From Ctenosaura bakeri (lineage: Eukaryota > Chordata > Lepidosauria > Squamata > Iguanidae): a DNA stretch of 64,000 bases. Each line of letters starts with the position of its first letter. Positions within the stretch are counted from its first letter, which is position 1. The translations under genes were made by a program, and so were the position numbers. Positions 55,434 through 64,000 of the stretch are shown here, piece after piece. The notes beneath the pieces are model-generated. The model had not been told where the DNA came from. It ran no database searches and saw only the letters and a program-made list of their open reading frames with translations. Location of the stretch: positions 248,001 through 312,000 of the forward strand of contig CAOLHI010001660.1 in assembly GCA_948474755.1 (NCBI GenBank), in the 5' to 3' direction.

Positions 55434-55980
55434 CCCAGGGAGTTGTTCTTCCTCAGCAGGTTCTGCCTTTTGCAATAAGGACAATGTTGGACATAACACA
55501 ACTATATCCTTTCTTTTTTCCTGCTTAGAAAACATCCCTTGCTAAAGAAAGGAAACTGCTTAAATTGAGAGTTTAATTGTCTTTCTTGCAAGAGGCATTG
55601 CCAACTTGTATTGTGATCTTTCAGCATTATCTCCGAAGCCAAGGCAAGATAGCTCCAGGAAGACTTGGGAGCAAAATTCTTTCAATGCAGGCCTCTCTTG
55701 CGAAGCAAGCTAAATGTTGTGGTACACATAAAATTCATCCCTATTTTTGTTTACTTTGCAACAACTAAGCAAAACACTCCTACTCCCCTCTTATCACATC
55801 TGAATCCTCTCTTTCTTTCAAGAGCAGTGTACATGAAGATTATCCTTAGATTTTCCCAGGCATTTTGAACACCATTGCAGTACAATCCTATGCAGAAGAG
55901 ACTAATCCAAGTTCAGAATAGCTTACTCCCCGAACAAGGGCCTCACGGTTAAAGTCGAAGTCTTGTGCTTTCTACTACTT
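54610..55980. other. Unassigned DNA (possible intron 2)
   Basis: No further exon recognised. A pure (CA)n microsatellite lies at about 55406-55431. A decayed hAT-like scrap is possible at 55275-55370. Confidence 0.5.
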
Positions 55981-56217
55981 TTTGTTGTGTGCCTTGATGT
56001 TGTTTCCAATTTATGGTGACCCTAAGGTGAACCTACAACAGAGCGTTCTTGGCAAGATTTGTTCAGAGGGGGGTTTACCATTACCTTCTTCAGAGGCAGA
56101 GAAAGTATGATTTTCCCAAGGTCACTCAGTGAGTTTCCGAGGCTGAGTGGGGATTTGAACCCTTGTCTCTCAAAGTCCTAATCTAGAACTCAAACAACTG
56201 CATCACACAGCTGCCTG
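55981..56217 (-). mobile_element. Sauria SINE type, antisense, full length
   Basis: TTGTTGTGTGCCTTGATGTT, TTCTTGGCAAGATTTGTTCA, CCCAAGGTCACTCAGTGAG, GGATTTGAACCCTTGTCTC, and the antisense A-box end AACAACTGCATCACACAGC. Confidence 0.93.
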
Positions 56218-56487
56218 AGGCAAAATGACACGTATCACTCTCCCATGCTCACCTGCCCACCTCTGCTGTTTAGTTTGCTGTCTTGTTTTCAGAAGTACTT
56301 CCCTGGAGAGAGGCCTTACGGGAAGGATGGCCATGCAGGCTGCCAGTGCTGCTACAGTTGATGGACTGTCTCTATAGCCTCCACCCCACCTAAAATGCCT
56401 TGTTCTGAGGGCCTCCCAGAGCAATGATTTTGGAAGCTGGTAGCAGCTGCTTCTCTGCTGTGGTGCTGCTGCAGCTCTCCATAATTC

Positions 56488-56526
56488 TAAAAATAAAATA
56501 AAAATAAAAATAAAAAATAAAAATAG
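56488..56526 (+). repeat. (AAAAT)n microsatellite
   Basis: AAAATAAAATAAAAATAAAA runs next to the TA-flanked MITE. Confidence 0.85.
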
Positions 56527-56529
56527 CTA

Positions 56530-56678
56530 CTGTATTTTCTGGTGTATAAGACTCATTTCCCCCCAAAAAAGTGCTATTTGAAAATGGACTGCATCTTATA
56601 TGCTGGCAAATAGTATTTGCATTGGTATAAATGGGGTGTGTCTTATACACGGATGCATCTTATACTCCGCAGATGCAG
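56530..56678. mobile_element. TA-flanked MITE (mariner-like), copy 2
   Basis: CTGTATTTTCTGGTGTATAA at the left, TTATACTCCGCAGATGCAG at the right, TA on both sides (56528-56529, 56679-56680). The interior matches 29401-29655 without its CR1 insert. Confidence 0.75.
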
Positions 56679-57236
56679 TACTTTCCTAATTTTCAGTAAA
56701 CCTTGGCTTGTGCTTGTCCTCTAAATGATGAGTCCTACCTGTGGGGCTTCTGTGATCCAGGCTAGTCAAAATTCAAAGGACCTTTCCATCCCATTAGATT
56801 CAATGAAATGCTAATGGAAGGCTGTGCTTAGCTTTCCTATTAAATCAATAGGACTTACAAACACTTCATTTTGTCTTGATGTAGATTTATCCCTTCTGCT
56901 TGTTCAGTTATGGTTAAATTGGAAATCTGTTTGAATTTAGCCTTAAAGGCAAATTGTCTCTTCACCTATGCCCACCATACCCTATCTGCAATGGACTAAC
57001 TAGTACCATATGGCATCACCTCTGTTTTAGTGGGTGGGCATGTAACAACAACAGCAGTAATGGCAACAAAGATAAGGAGCAAAAAGTCTTTTCCTGGATG
57101 GCATTTTACTTTGCACTGCTCACTGCACTGTCAGGTGGGACCAAATAGTAGTTGAAGTCATACTCCAAAGAACTGACAACCTACCTGAACACACAAAGCT
57201 TTACAAGGATAGGTTACCTTAAAATACAATATAAAG

Positions 57237-57611
57237 CAGCCCTCCACATTTGCAGGTTTCACTTTTGCAGATTATTCACGGATTATTTGCTGTCACCTCT
57301 GCTGCCTTCCTATGCCATTTTTAACAGGGACTGCAAACCTTGTGAGACTGGGAAACTGCTAATGAGGCTTTTAAGTCCCTATTCAAAATAGTGTGGGGCA
57401 GCAGTGGAGGTGCCAGTAAGCCCCACCAGGCACGCACTTCTGCTTTGTGAAGGAACCCTGATGCCTCAGAGGAATCCATGGTGGGTTGAATATGGTGATC
57501 ATCCTTTTTTTGTGTTAAATATGGTTTGAGAGGGCCTAGAGTTATTCATGATTTTTCCATTTTCACAGGGGTCCTGTGCCCCTAACCCTAGCAAATGTGG
57601 AGGGATGACTG
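57237..57611. mobile_element. Pogo/Tigger-like MITE
   Basis: CAGCCCTCCACATTTGCAGG at the left and CAAATGTGGAGGGATGACTG at the right, followed by TA. Sub-terminal TTATTCACGGATTATTTGC and TTATTCATGATTTTTCC. The left TA flank is displaced by a few bases, so the left edge is within about 6 bases. Confidence 0.7.
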
Positions 57612-57738
57612 TAACCATAAAACATGCTGAGACCTACACACACACAACTATAACAATTTTTTCTGTAGAAGAAAAAAACCTGGAAGTGAACAGGACAAAA
57701 ATGTTGCCACATCCCCTAGAGGATGTTTGGGGGCAACA

Positions 57739-57782
<44 letters not shown>

Positions 57783-57801
57783 TCTGTCTGTCTATCTATT
57801 A
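57739..57801 (+). repeat. (CTGT)n(CTAT)n compound microsatellite
   Basis: TCTGTCTGTCTGTCTGTCTG followed by TATC units and two further TGTC units to TCTATCTATT. Confidence 0.95.
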
Positions 57802-59259
57802 CAGGGAGTTGCAGTGGGGATGTGGCTTTAAGGTTCCCTGTGGGACTGATGCATCCCACAGTTTCTTGTCTCTGGGCTAAAGTTCAGCTGACCCAGATAA
57901 GGCAGGGTTCCTCATCAGAGTGCTGTAATCCTGTTCAGATAAACTGAGTCACAAAGCTTTCTGCAGATCTTCATGTTCAGCCACAGGTATGCCTGGGGGT
58001 ACAGCTTGTGTGCATGCTCATGGCCTCACCACCCACTTAGCCTTCCTCGTGGTTGGAAAAATCCTAATTGACCTGTCAATCCTTTCAACATTTCTTCCCA
58101 TATGGCTTTCTTGAAGGAAAAAATTACATTTTCCAAAATTATATATACCAAACAGCATCTAGTACTTTTTCTCATTTCATGTAGGAAAATATGTTTTTCT
58201 GTACTTTTTTCTAGGTCTGATGTATATGTTTACCAGAACAGTGTGACTGCTGTTCTGATTCCATGCATGGTGGTGTAGTTCAGTAACATTTCTGAATAGG
58301 AATAGTGCAGATTAGGCAAATTATGTGGTTTCTCTACCTCATCACTGATTCCCAGATGGAAGCAATGTTCCTGCTTTCAGCAACCAAATGAACATGACTT
58401 CATGTGGCTCGTTTGAGTCTATAGGGTATTCTTTGCTTGGAAGTATTGTACTGGGGGAAAGGTCAACTTTCTGCTTAGTGCTGTCTGGGTTTATGTTTAT
58501 TCTACCAAAAATTATGCCGACTCTATCCAGTGTTGTTGCTAACCTTACACTGAACAGTAAAAATATTATTTTATATATTTTAAAGATGCTTTGTTCTTTT
58601 ACTTGTGTGGCTTTTACCTTTGTTTAAAATGGCCTTGTTGACATTGGCTTGAGTATGGATTTAAATAGCAAGTGCTGTAAATGCTTTAAGAAAAATGGTA
58701 TTTGGATGCTAACTGGGTTTGAACTGTAGTAGGTGGCTTAGATTCTGAGTCTTAGAAGATTGTTTCATTGCAACTACTTGTACTAAAGTCTTGATAAACA
58801 GTAACCTGAAAAAGCAAACAAGATCCCAAAGGATTGTTAACATACTTCCTTGCAAATCGCTGCATTTGAAATTGTGCTCTGACTGTATTTGCTTAACAAA
58901 GTATAGCAAAATGGAGATTTTCAAGGAAACCACGCTGCATTTTTTTGTAGAAACCCTGCTGTGATAAACACACTGATGAGCAGTTTGTACTGAAACTGAA
59001 ATCTAGCCTGATAATGGCTATCCAAAGCTCTAGATTACTTGTTGGACTTCTATGCCACTTCACTTCAGAATGCATAAAGTATAAGTTTTGTTTAACCCAC
59101 AGCTATGTGATGATGTTGGATTCATTGGCATGGCTGGCTGAGGACACATGGATGTCAGGGGCTGAAAACCAGACCTTGGAACTCTTCAAAAATATATTTG
59201 TTGCCTGTTGCCTACCATCATTTTCTACAGCAAATTTTAGAGTTATTATTTTGTTAATT
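57802..59259. other. Unassigned DNA
   Basis: No exon or named repeat recognised over 1.4 kb. Confidence 0.5.
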
Positions 59260-59400
59260 ATATGTATTTATTAAAATATTTCTATCTGATTCTACATCCT
59301 GGGGCAGTGTGCAGATAAAATCAATACTAACAGATTAAAAAATTTAACACAGTAAAAAATAATTTAAGCATATTAACAAGTTGAAACAGATTTAAAAGAA
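59260..59400 (-). mobile_element. L2-like 3' UTR fragment, antisense
   Basis: TATGTATTTATTAAAATATT then CTGGGGCAGTGTGCAG and an A-rich series ending GTTGAAACAGATTTAAAAG, as in other antisense L2-like 3' ends here. Confidence 0.6.
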
Positions 59401-59510
59401 TTTGTTGTTGAGATTGTGTGTCTTCAAATTTTTTCCAGCTTATGATGAACCGAAGGCACTTTGCAAGATTTGTTCAGAGGGGTTTGCCATGGGTTTGCCT
59501 CTGAGGCTAA

Positions 59511-60195
59511 AGCCATTTCTGCACAACATCTCTATAGTACAACAGCAGTAGGTTGTTTCCTGTTCAGGAACCATGCTACTGCATGACATCATCACTATTC
59601 AGCTGCTATCCCATCCCAAAGCGTTGCCAAAACCGCCGTATTCTATTTCCAGAAAAAATCAATTAAGAACCTCCTTTAGCACTTCAATCCCATCAGCCAT
59701 CTTAGTGTGGAACCAGTATAGCGCTTGATAGCGCTCCCTTTTAATGAGGATCCAGCAGTGGGCGGGCTGTGGGCATGCCCAGGTTGTCCCTCCCTCCGTG
59801 ACTCCCATGGTGTGATAGCTCTGAAATCTATCACTTCACTGTGTTTATTTTAAATTTCTCCTTTGAGTTAAACTTTTTATTTTTTTTAGTACAATACATT
59901 TTTAAGCATCATAGCGTGAAAATGCAATAGCATACTGGCATGTCCTGCCCTTACAACATTGCTTCACTAGTATGGCTTCCAAACAAAAACAACCCCTGAT
60001 CAATCAGGGGTGGTGGGACAGAGTGAAGGTGGAGACAGGGAGTGGCCAAGGACACTGTAGTGTGGAAGGAACACCGGTGGCAATACCACTTAAAGGTGTG
60101 GAAAAGAGTGTTCCTAACCTGACGGCATTGCGCAAATGGCAATGCCAGGATTGTAACACTAGAACAAGCTAATGGTGTCTAGTGCAGAAATGGCC
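59511..60195. mobile_element. GGCC element, 685 bp, TSD TAA, with small ORF
   Basis: Ends AGCCATTTCTGCAC and GTGCAGAAATGGCC: a 14-base inverted repeat with one mismatch. Flanked by TAA at 59508-59510 and 60196-60198 inside a SINE, so the borders are exact. The interior differs from the short MITEs and includes ATAGCGCTTGATAGCGCTCC and the 66-codon frame at 59972-60172. Classic PIF/Harbinger target (TAA/TTA). Confidence 0.93.
59972..60172 (+). CDS. 66-residue ORF inside the 685-bp GGCC element
   Basis: An ATG frame, MASKQKQPLINQGWWDRVK... ending CQDCNTRTS, stops 23 bases before the element's right end. It has a Trp-Trp pair, a basic start and a CxxC. It does not match a transposase or Myb-like domain that I can name. 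It may be a remnant of the N-terminal exon of an autonomous relative, or chance. Confidence 0.3.
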   Translation: MASKQKQPLINQGWWDRVKVETGSGQGHCSVEGTPVAIPLKGVEKSVPNLTALRKWQCQDCNTRTS

Positions 60196-60312
60196 TAAGA
60201 AAGTGTAACTTTCCTAAGGCCACCCAGCATGTTTCCATGTTGGAGTGGAGATTTGAACTCTGGTCTCCCAGAGTCCTAGTCCAACACTTAACCACTACAG
60301 TTTGCTGGCTAA

Positions 60313-61079
60313 GATTATAACAGTTTAACTCCTCTATGTATTTCAAGTATATTAGAAACGAAGAGACTGGGAGAACCTTGGTTACTGGCTGGACAAAAGG
60401 CGTCCAGACTCTGAGCTTCCCATGACCATTCAAGACCCAGAGCTTCATCTGTATCGTGAGTAGCATAGGGATGTTTAGGTAGTTGCATTAGAATTTATGT
60501 TCTTTTAAACCTTGGCTGAATATGACTTAAGCTTTGTTTGTAACTTTACCACTATTCCTAAGTAATGCCTGAAGGGAAGTGCCTTCGTGTATATGATACC
60601 CTTTTGCCAATGTAGATTGTTTGCTTAGAATAAAAGCTTCTCCTTTTTTTAAAAAAACTCCTCTTTTCCATGCTCTCTTCACATACCTTTGTTCTGTATA
60701 TGTGCACATACTCGTGTATAGGAATCTCATCTTCCATGGGGGTGGGAGAGGAAATACTCTGCAGTCAGAGGTGGAAGTCTTAGTTTACTTCCTTGGTAAC
60801 TTCCACCTGAGTTAGTGAGGCTCAGGGATTTAATCAGTGAGTATTGGCAGCTAGATGATCTTCAGAGGCACCGCCTCCTACTCAAGAGCAGGAGACAGGA
60901 TCGTTAGAGGTTGCTACATGAGCCAGCATGATATAGCACCAACTTCTGAGTCATCCTTAAGGGCAGCCCCACTTAGAGTGCATTGCAGTAGTCTAATCAG
61001 GAAGTTACCAGTGCATGAACTACTGTGACTAGATTATCTATATCCAGTTAACTTCCAGATATTTTAATCTGTTTTCGTT
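60313..61079. other. Unassigned DNA
   Basis: No gene recognised. At about 60960-61065 the wording GAGTGCATTGCAGTAGTC and CAGTGCATGAACTACTGTG recalls an L2-like LINE body fragment. Confidence 0.45.
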
Positions 61080-61268
61080 GTTTTACTTTATTTACATCCT
61101 GCCTTTTCCCTAGTTTGAGAATCAAGGTGGCTTATAATAGTTAAAACAAACGTAGCTAAAAAATCAAGAATATGCAAAAGTTAAAAATGTAATCAAATTA
61201 CCAAAAATTAAAACCTGTTTAAAACGCAAGCAGTTAATCAAATCAAATAGAAAATGGAGCGCATTAAG
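61080..61268 (-). mobile_element. L2-like 3' UTR, antisense
   Basis: TTTTACTTTATTTACATCCT, GCCTTTTCCCTAGTTTGAGA, ATCAAGGTGGCTTATAATAG, then the A-rich block with AATTAAAACCTGTTTAAAACG. Confidence 0.75.
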
Positions 61269-61930
61269 CAAGGTCCATTCCCCTTATCCTTGGGAGAGTG
61301 ATGGGATGGTCATTTGGAGCTATTTTAGTCATTCTAGTTGTTTTTTAAAATGTCAAAGTAACATGTAATAAGTGTGATAATAATGACTATTATAACAAAC
61401 TAATTGTCTATTAATCTTAGTGTTAACTTGAAAATTAATTAATTAATGTGATTAGCTTTAACACTAACAGTTTCCAGGATTACTTAGGCTCAGGATGACC
61501 CCTCCAGTCATTTCTCCATTCATACAGAAACTAAACAGGCTGACTTAATTTCAACAGGAGTGCATCTTCCCTCAGATCAGAGGATAGCGGACTGGCTTAA
61601 TGGATAAAGGCCAGGAGTTCTGTCTTCCAGGGTGGTCCTCAGCCCCTCTCTTATCTTCCATCTCTTTGCACCTCTCATCTGTCTCCTTGGGAGGGCAAGC
61701 TCTTCATTGAGTAAATGCCAGTCTATGTCCTTGGCCAAAAAGGGACCATTGGAATGAAGTAATTCCATGGAAGTTTTCCCATGATAGCTGCAGCTTCGGT
61801 CCTATACTTATCTGGGCCTTGGCAGGAACATGTTACTCTAAGAGGTGGGGGGCCTTGGGGTCTACCCGCAATGACAGCGTCTCCTTAGAATTTGGGGAAA
61901 TAGCTCAAAGGACGCCTGAAAGGGGAGGAT
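61269..61930. other. Unassigned DNA
   Basis: No gene or named repeat recognised. Confidence 0.5.
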
Positions 61931-61931
61931 A

Positions 61932-62172
61932 GTGGCAGAATCTTTTCACCTGTGTACACCAGTACTAACTGTAAAGAGGACTCCAGTTAAGATTAGACAA
62001 AGTATTTTATTTGAATTGACAGACACGACGGGAAATCAGACACTCTTAAGAACCATGCCAGGCTATCAGAAAGTAAGGCCAGAAAGACTGGATAGAGAGA
62101 GATTGGTGAAAAAGGTGACAGTTATCAGTCCTGAAGAAGGGGTCACAGTAGAGGCATTCAGACAGCATCTGA
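61932..62172 (+). repeat. Dispersed repeat of unknown type (copy 2)
   Basis: Shares about 65 bases with 3955-4020 in the opposite orientation. The frame from 61932 reads LCTPVLTVKRTPVK and stays open to the GGCC element at 62173. Possibly an old coding retroelement fragment. Wording continues after the element at 62628. Family not recognised. Confidence 0.45.
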
Positions 62173-62627
62173 GGCCTTTTCCGCACTTTGATTTAGCGAC
62201 GGGGCAGAGCATCCTCCGGCGAGGATGTTTGCATTTAGGGGCGGACTGGGTCCAGACTACTTTATGTATGTCCGGACTCCAGCCCGCTCCAGAATGACCA
62301 GAACTGGTGGTTCGCCGTGCTATTGAAAGACCGCTTAAAAGAGGTCCTTCAATAGCACAGCGCGCCCCAGTCCGTTGCTGCACTAATGTGTAGATTTGAA
62401 GGCTCGCACCAGCAAGAGGCTGCAAATCTTCCGGGGGCAGGCTTTAGGCTGGCGAGCTTCTCTGGGCTGGCGAGAGCCTCCACCAACTGGAAAGCGCCAT
62501 TTTCGTCCCTGGAGAAATGTGTAGCACGGGCATGCACTGCTCCAGATCAGCCTGGATCAGCGGAGGGAGCGCACCAGCCCAGTAAGTATCAGAATGCCCC
62601 GTTTCCCCCCAAAGTGTGAAAAAGCCC
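62173..62627. mobile_element. GGCC element, 455 bp (family B copy 2), TSD TGA
   Basis: GGCCTTTTCCGCACTTTG at the left, CAAAGTGTGAAAAAGCCC at the right. TGA at 62170-62172 and 62628-62630. Interior homologous to 23304-23754 in the opposite orientation (GGCGAGCTTCTCTGGGCTGG, GAGAGCCTCCACCAACTGG). GC-rich. Confidence 0.88.
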
Positions 62628-62630
62628 TGA

Positions 62631-63621
62631 GAGTAGCACAGAGGAATGGCAGTTTAAAGGGGCACGACATACTACAATTGGCTAGGGTTGAAGCTAGGGT
62701 TTTTGTACCCTGTTTTATACCCTGAAGAGGTGTGTTGACCAAAGTGCTTAACGAGACTGACAAAGGGGTCCAGAATAGGCTGATTGCTTTAACTCTGAAG
62801 TGACAAAACATTGATTGGACTCATGACAACCTCTTAATGTTCAGTCAGATAGGGTGTGTAGGGAAGATCTCCACAGATTAAGATGGAGGGATGGTCTCTG
62901 ATTGCTCACCAGTCTGGGCAGTTCATCTTTCCGTGTATTCAAAAATGCCAAGAGCCTGAAGCAGTGAAGGGATTGGCACAAACCCATCAGCACTGGACTT
63001 TCTGCATAATCTTATTTGAATTTTCATGATCACAAACATGTCTCCAGCCAGCATCACCCTGAATACATTCTCCAGTCAGCATGACCCCAATCATGTTCTT
63101 TGGTCATTAATAAGTTCAATTTATGAAATTTGCATATTTTGTAGGAGAGTTGGTAGGGTATGGCAACACTATGTCCCACTGACTGTGTCCATGAAGCATG
63201 AGTTAGATCAGGTTAGTTTAATGTCCCATTTGCTAGTAAAACTGAATTACTGTGTCACAAAATGATGCATGTCTAAAAAGTGTGTCACTAACATGAAAAG
63301 TTTGGAAAGCTCTGGGTTAGACTATTAAGTTGCCAGACTGTCTGCTTTGCACCTTGATTTGGGTGTTTCCCCTGCTGCAGTCAAAAATACGGCATTTTAA
63401 TTTCTCAAGGACAGGATAAGGAAGCAGTTTTCACATCTGATCTTATAATACATATTGTAAAGTAAGAAGCTTGGCAGGCCTGGTTGGAGCCAGCCGATCA
63501 CAGCTCATGGAATACAGTGGGGAGGAGGGAGCTGTTGCGGATAGACTATAACAGAGAGGCTTGTCTGTTAAATAGTTATGTAGAAGAAGGATGAAATGGA
63601 GTTAGGGAGTCAGAAATAGAG
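62631..63621. other. Unassigned DNA
   Basis: No gene or named repeat recognised. Confidence 0.5.
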
Positions 63622-63624
63622 TAT

Positions 63625-63804
63625 GGCCATTTCCGCACTACACTCTTATAGCGCGATTATTCCACTTTTAACATCCTATGGAATCCTGGGGTTTGCAGTT
63701 TAGGGAGGGGCTGGCTGGCCCCTCCCTAAACTGCAAACCCCAGGATTCCACAGGATGTTGAGAGTGGAATAATTGTGCTATAAGAGTGTAGTGCAGAAAT
63801 GACC
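63625..63804. mobile_element. Short palindromic GGCC MITE (copy 10), TSD TAT
   Basis: GGCCATTTCCGCACTACACT to GTGTAGTGCAGAAATGACC, flanked by TAT at 63622-63624 and 63805-63807. The centre is GGGAGGGGCTGGCTGGCCCC, so the whole copy folds into one long hairpin. Confidence 0.93.
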
Positions 63805-64000
63805 TATGAAGACCGGTGAGGAGGAGACTGGAAAAAGATCTGAATTGGGCTTTAGGGAGATGAAAATGTGGGGGGAGTTCAGAGAGAAGTGTTACTTGAC
63901 TGAAACAGAAGGGTTGCTGAGTACTGTATTTGTGCAACTGGCGAAAGGCTATATGTTTATTTTATTTGCTATTGATAAGGATAACTGGTTACGTTCTATC

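Larger units (their letters stand above)
59402..60312 (-). mobile_element. Sauria SINE type, antisense, split by a 685-bp element
   Basis: Left part from TTGTTGTTGAGATTGTGTGT to TTTGCCTCTGAGGCTAA. Right part from GAAAGTGTAACTTTCCTAAG through the antisense B box AGATTTGAACTCTGGTCTCC to AACCACTACAGTTTGCTGGC. Joining the parts with one TAA restores normal SINE wording. Confidence 0.92.

Overview
This is 64 kb of non-coding-rich vertebrate nuclear DNA, best explained as a squamate (lizard or snake) chromosome. The evidence is the repeat content: CR1 tails ending in the ATTCTATG motif, many tRNA-derived SINEs of the Sauria SINE type with an ACAACAACA tail, BovB-like RTE 3' ends, L2-like LINE 3' ends, a Vingi/I-like LINE end, a SPIN-type hAT transposon, solo retroviral LTRs and several MITE families. 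The species cannot be named from the sequence alone. No prokaryotic operon, CRISPR array, rRNA or tRNA gene is present.

Only one host gene candidate can be supported. A CpG island at about 42.64-43.46 kb holds a GC-rich first exon. Its ATG at 43180 opens a frame ending at a splice donor (intron from 43245). The phase matches an acceptor at 54464, where a 146-base exon encodes a strong signal-anchor helix. Joined, the two exons read as the first 70 residues of a type II membrane protein whose remaining exons lie beyond the window. I do not recognise the protein.

Layout: 0-6.1 kb, CR1 with an inserted LTR and a GC-rich transposon, then several short inverted-repeat elements. 6.9-10.6 kb, a foldback, SINE, L2 and BovB-like fragments. 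12.0-15.2 kb, CR1 broken by a TSD-bounded LINE. 16-22 kb, MITEs, two LTRs and a SINE hit by a MITE. 22.3-25.5 kb, nested MITE, L2 and a SPIN element with GC-rich cargo. 26-28 kb, BovB-like LINE ends. 29-32.4 kb, mariner/pogo-like MITEs and an LTR. 34-41.8 kb, SINEs, an LTR, CR1 and L2. 42.2-54.6 kb, the gene candidate plus intronic hAT elements and MITEs. 55-64 kb, more SINE, L2 and MITE insertions.

The strongest unusual structure is a dense set of elements whose ends share GGCCNTTTC followed by a variable base and, mostly, GCAC. I count at least 15 in 64 kb: about ten short near-palindromes of 140-200 bp and five or more longer ones of 400-685 bp. Several sit inside recognisable SINE or CR1 copies, so their borders and 3-bp target duplications can be read directly. 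They look PIF/Harbinger-like. The second striking object is a 1.57-kb SPIN hAT element (8-bp target duplication) whose interior is about 1.2 kb of CpG-rich, exon-like DNA instead of transposase.
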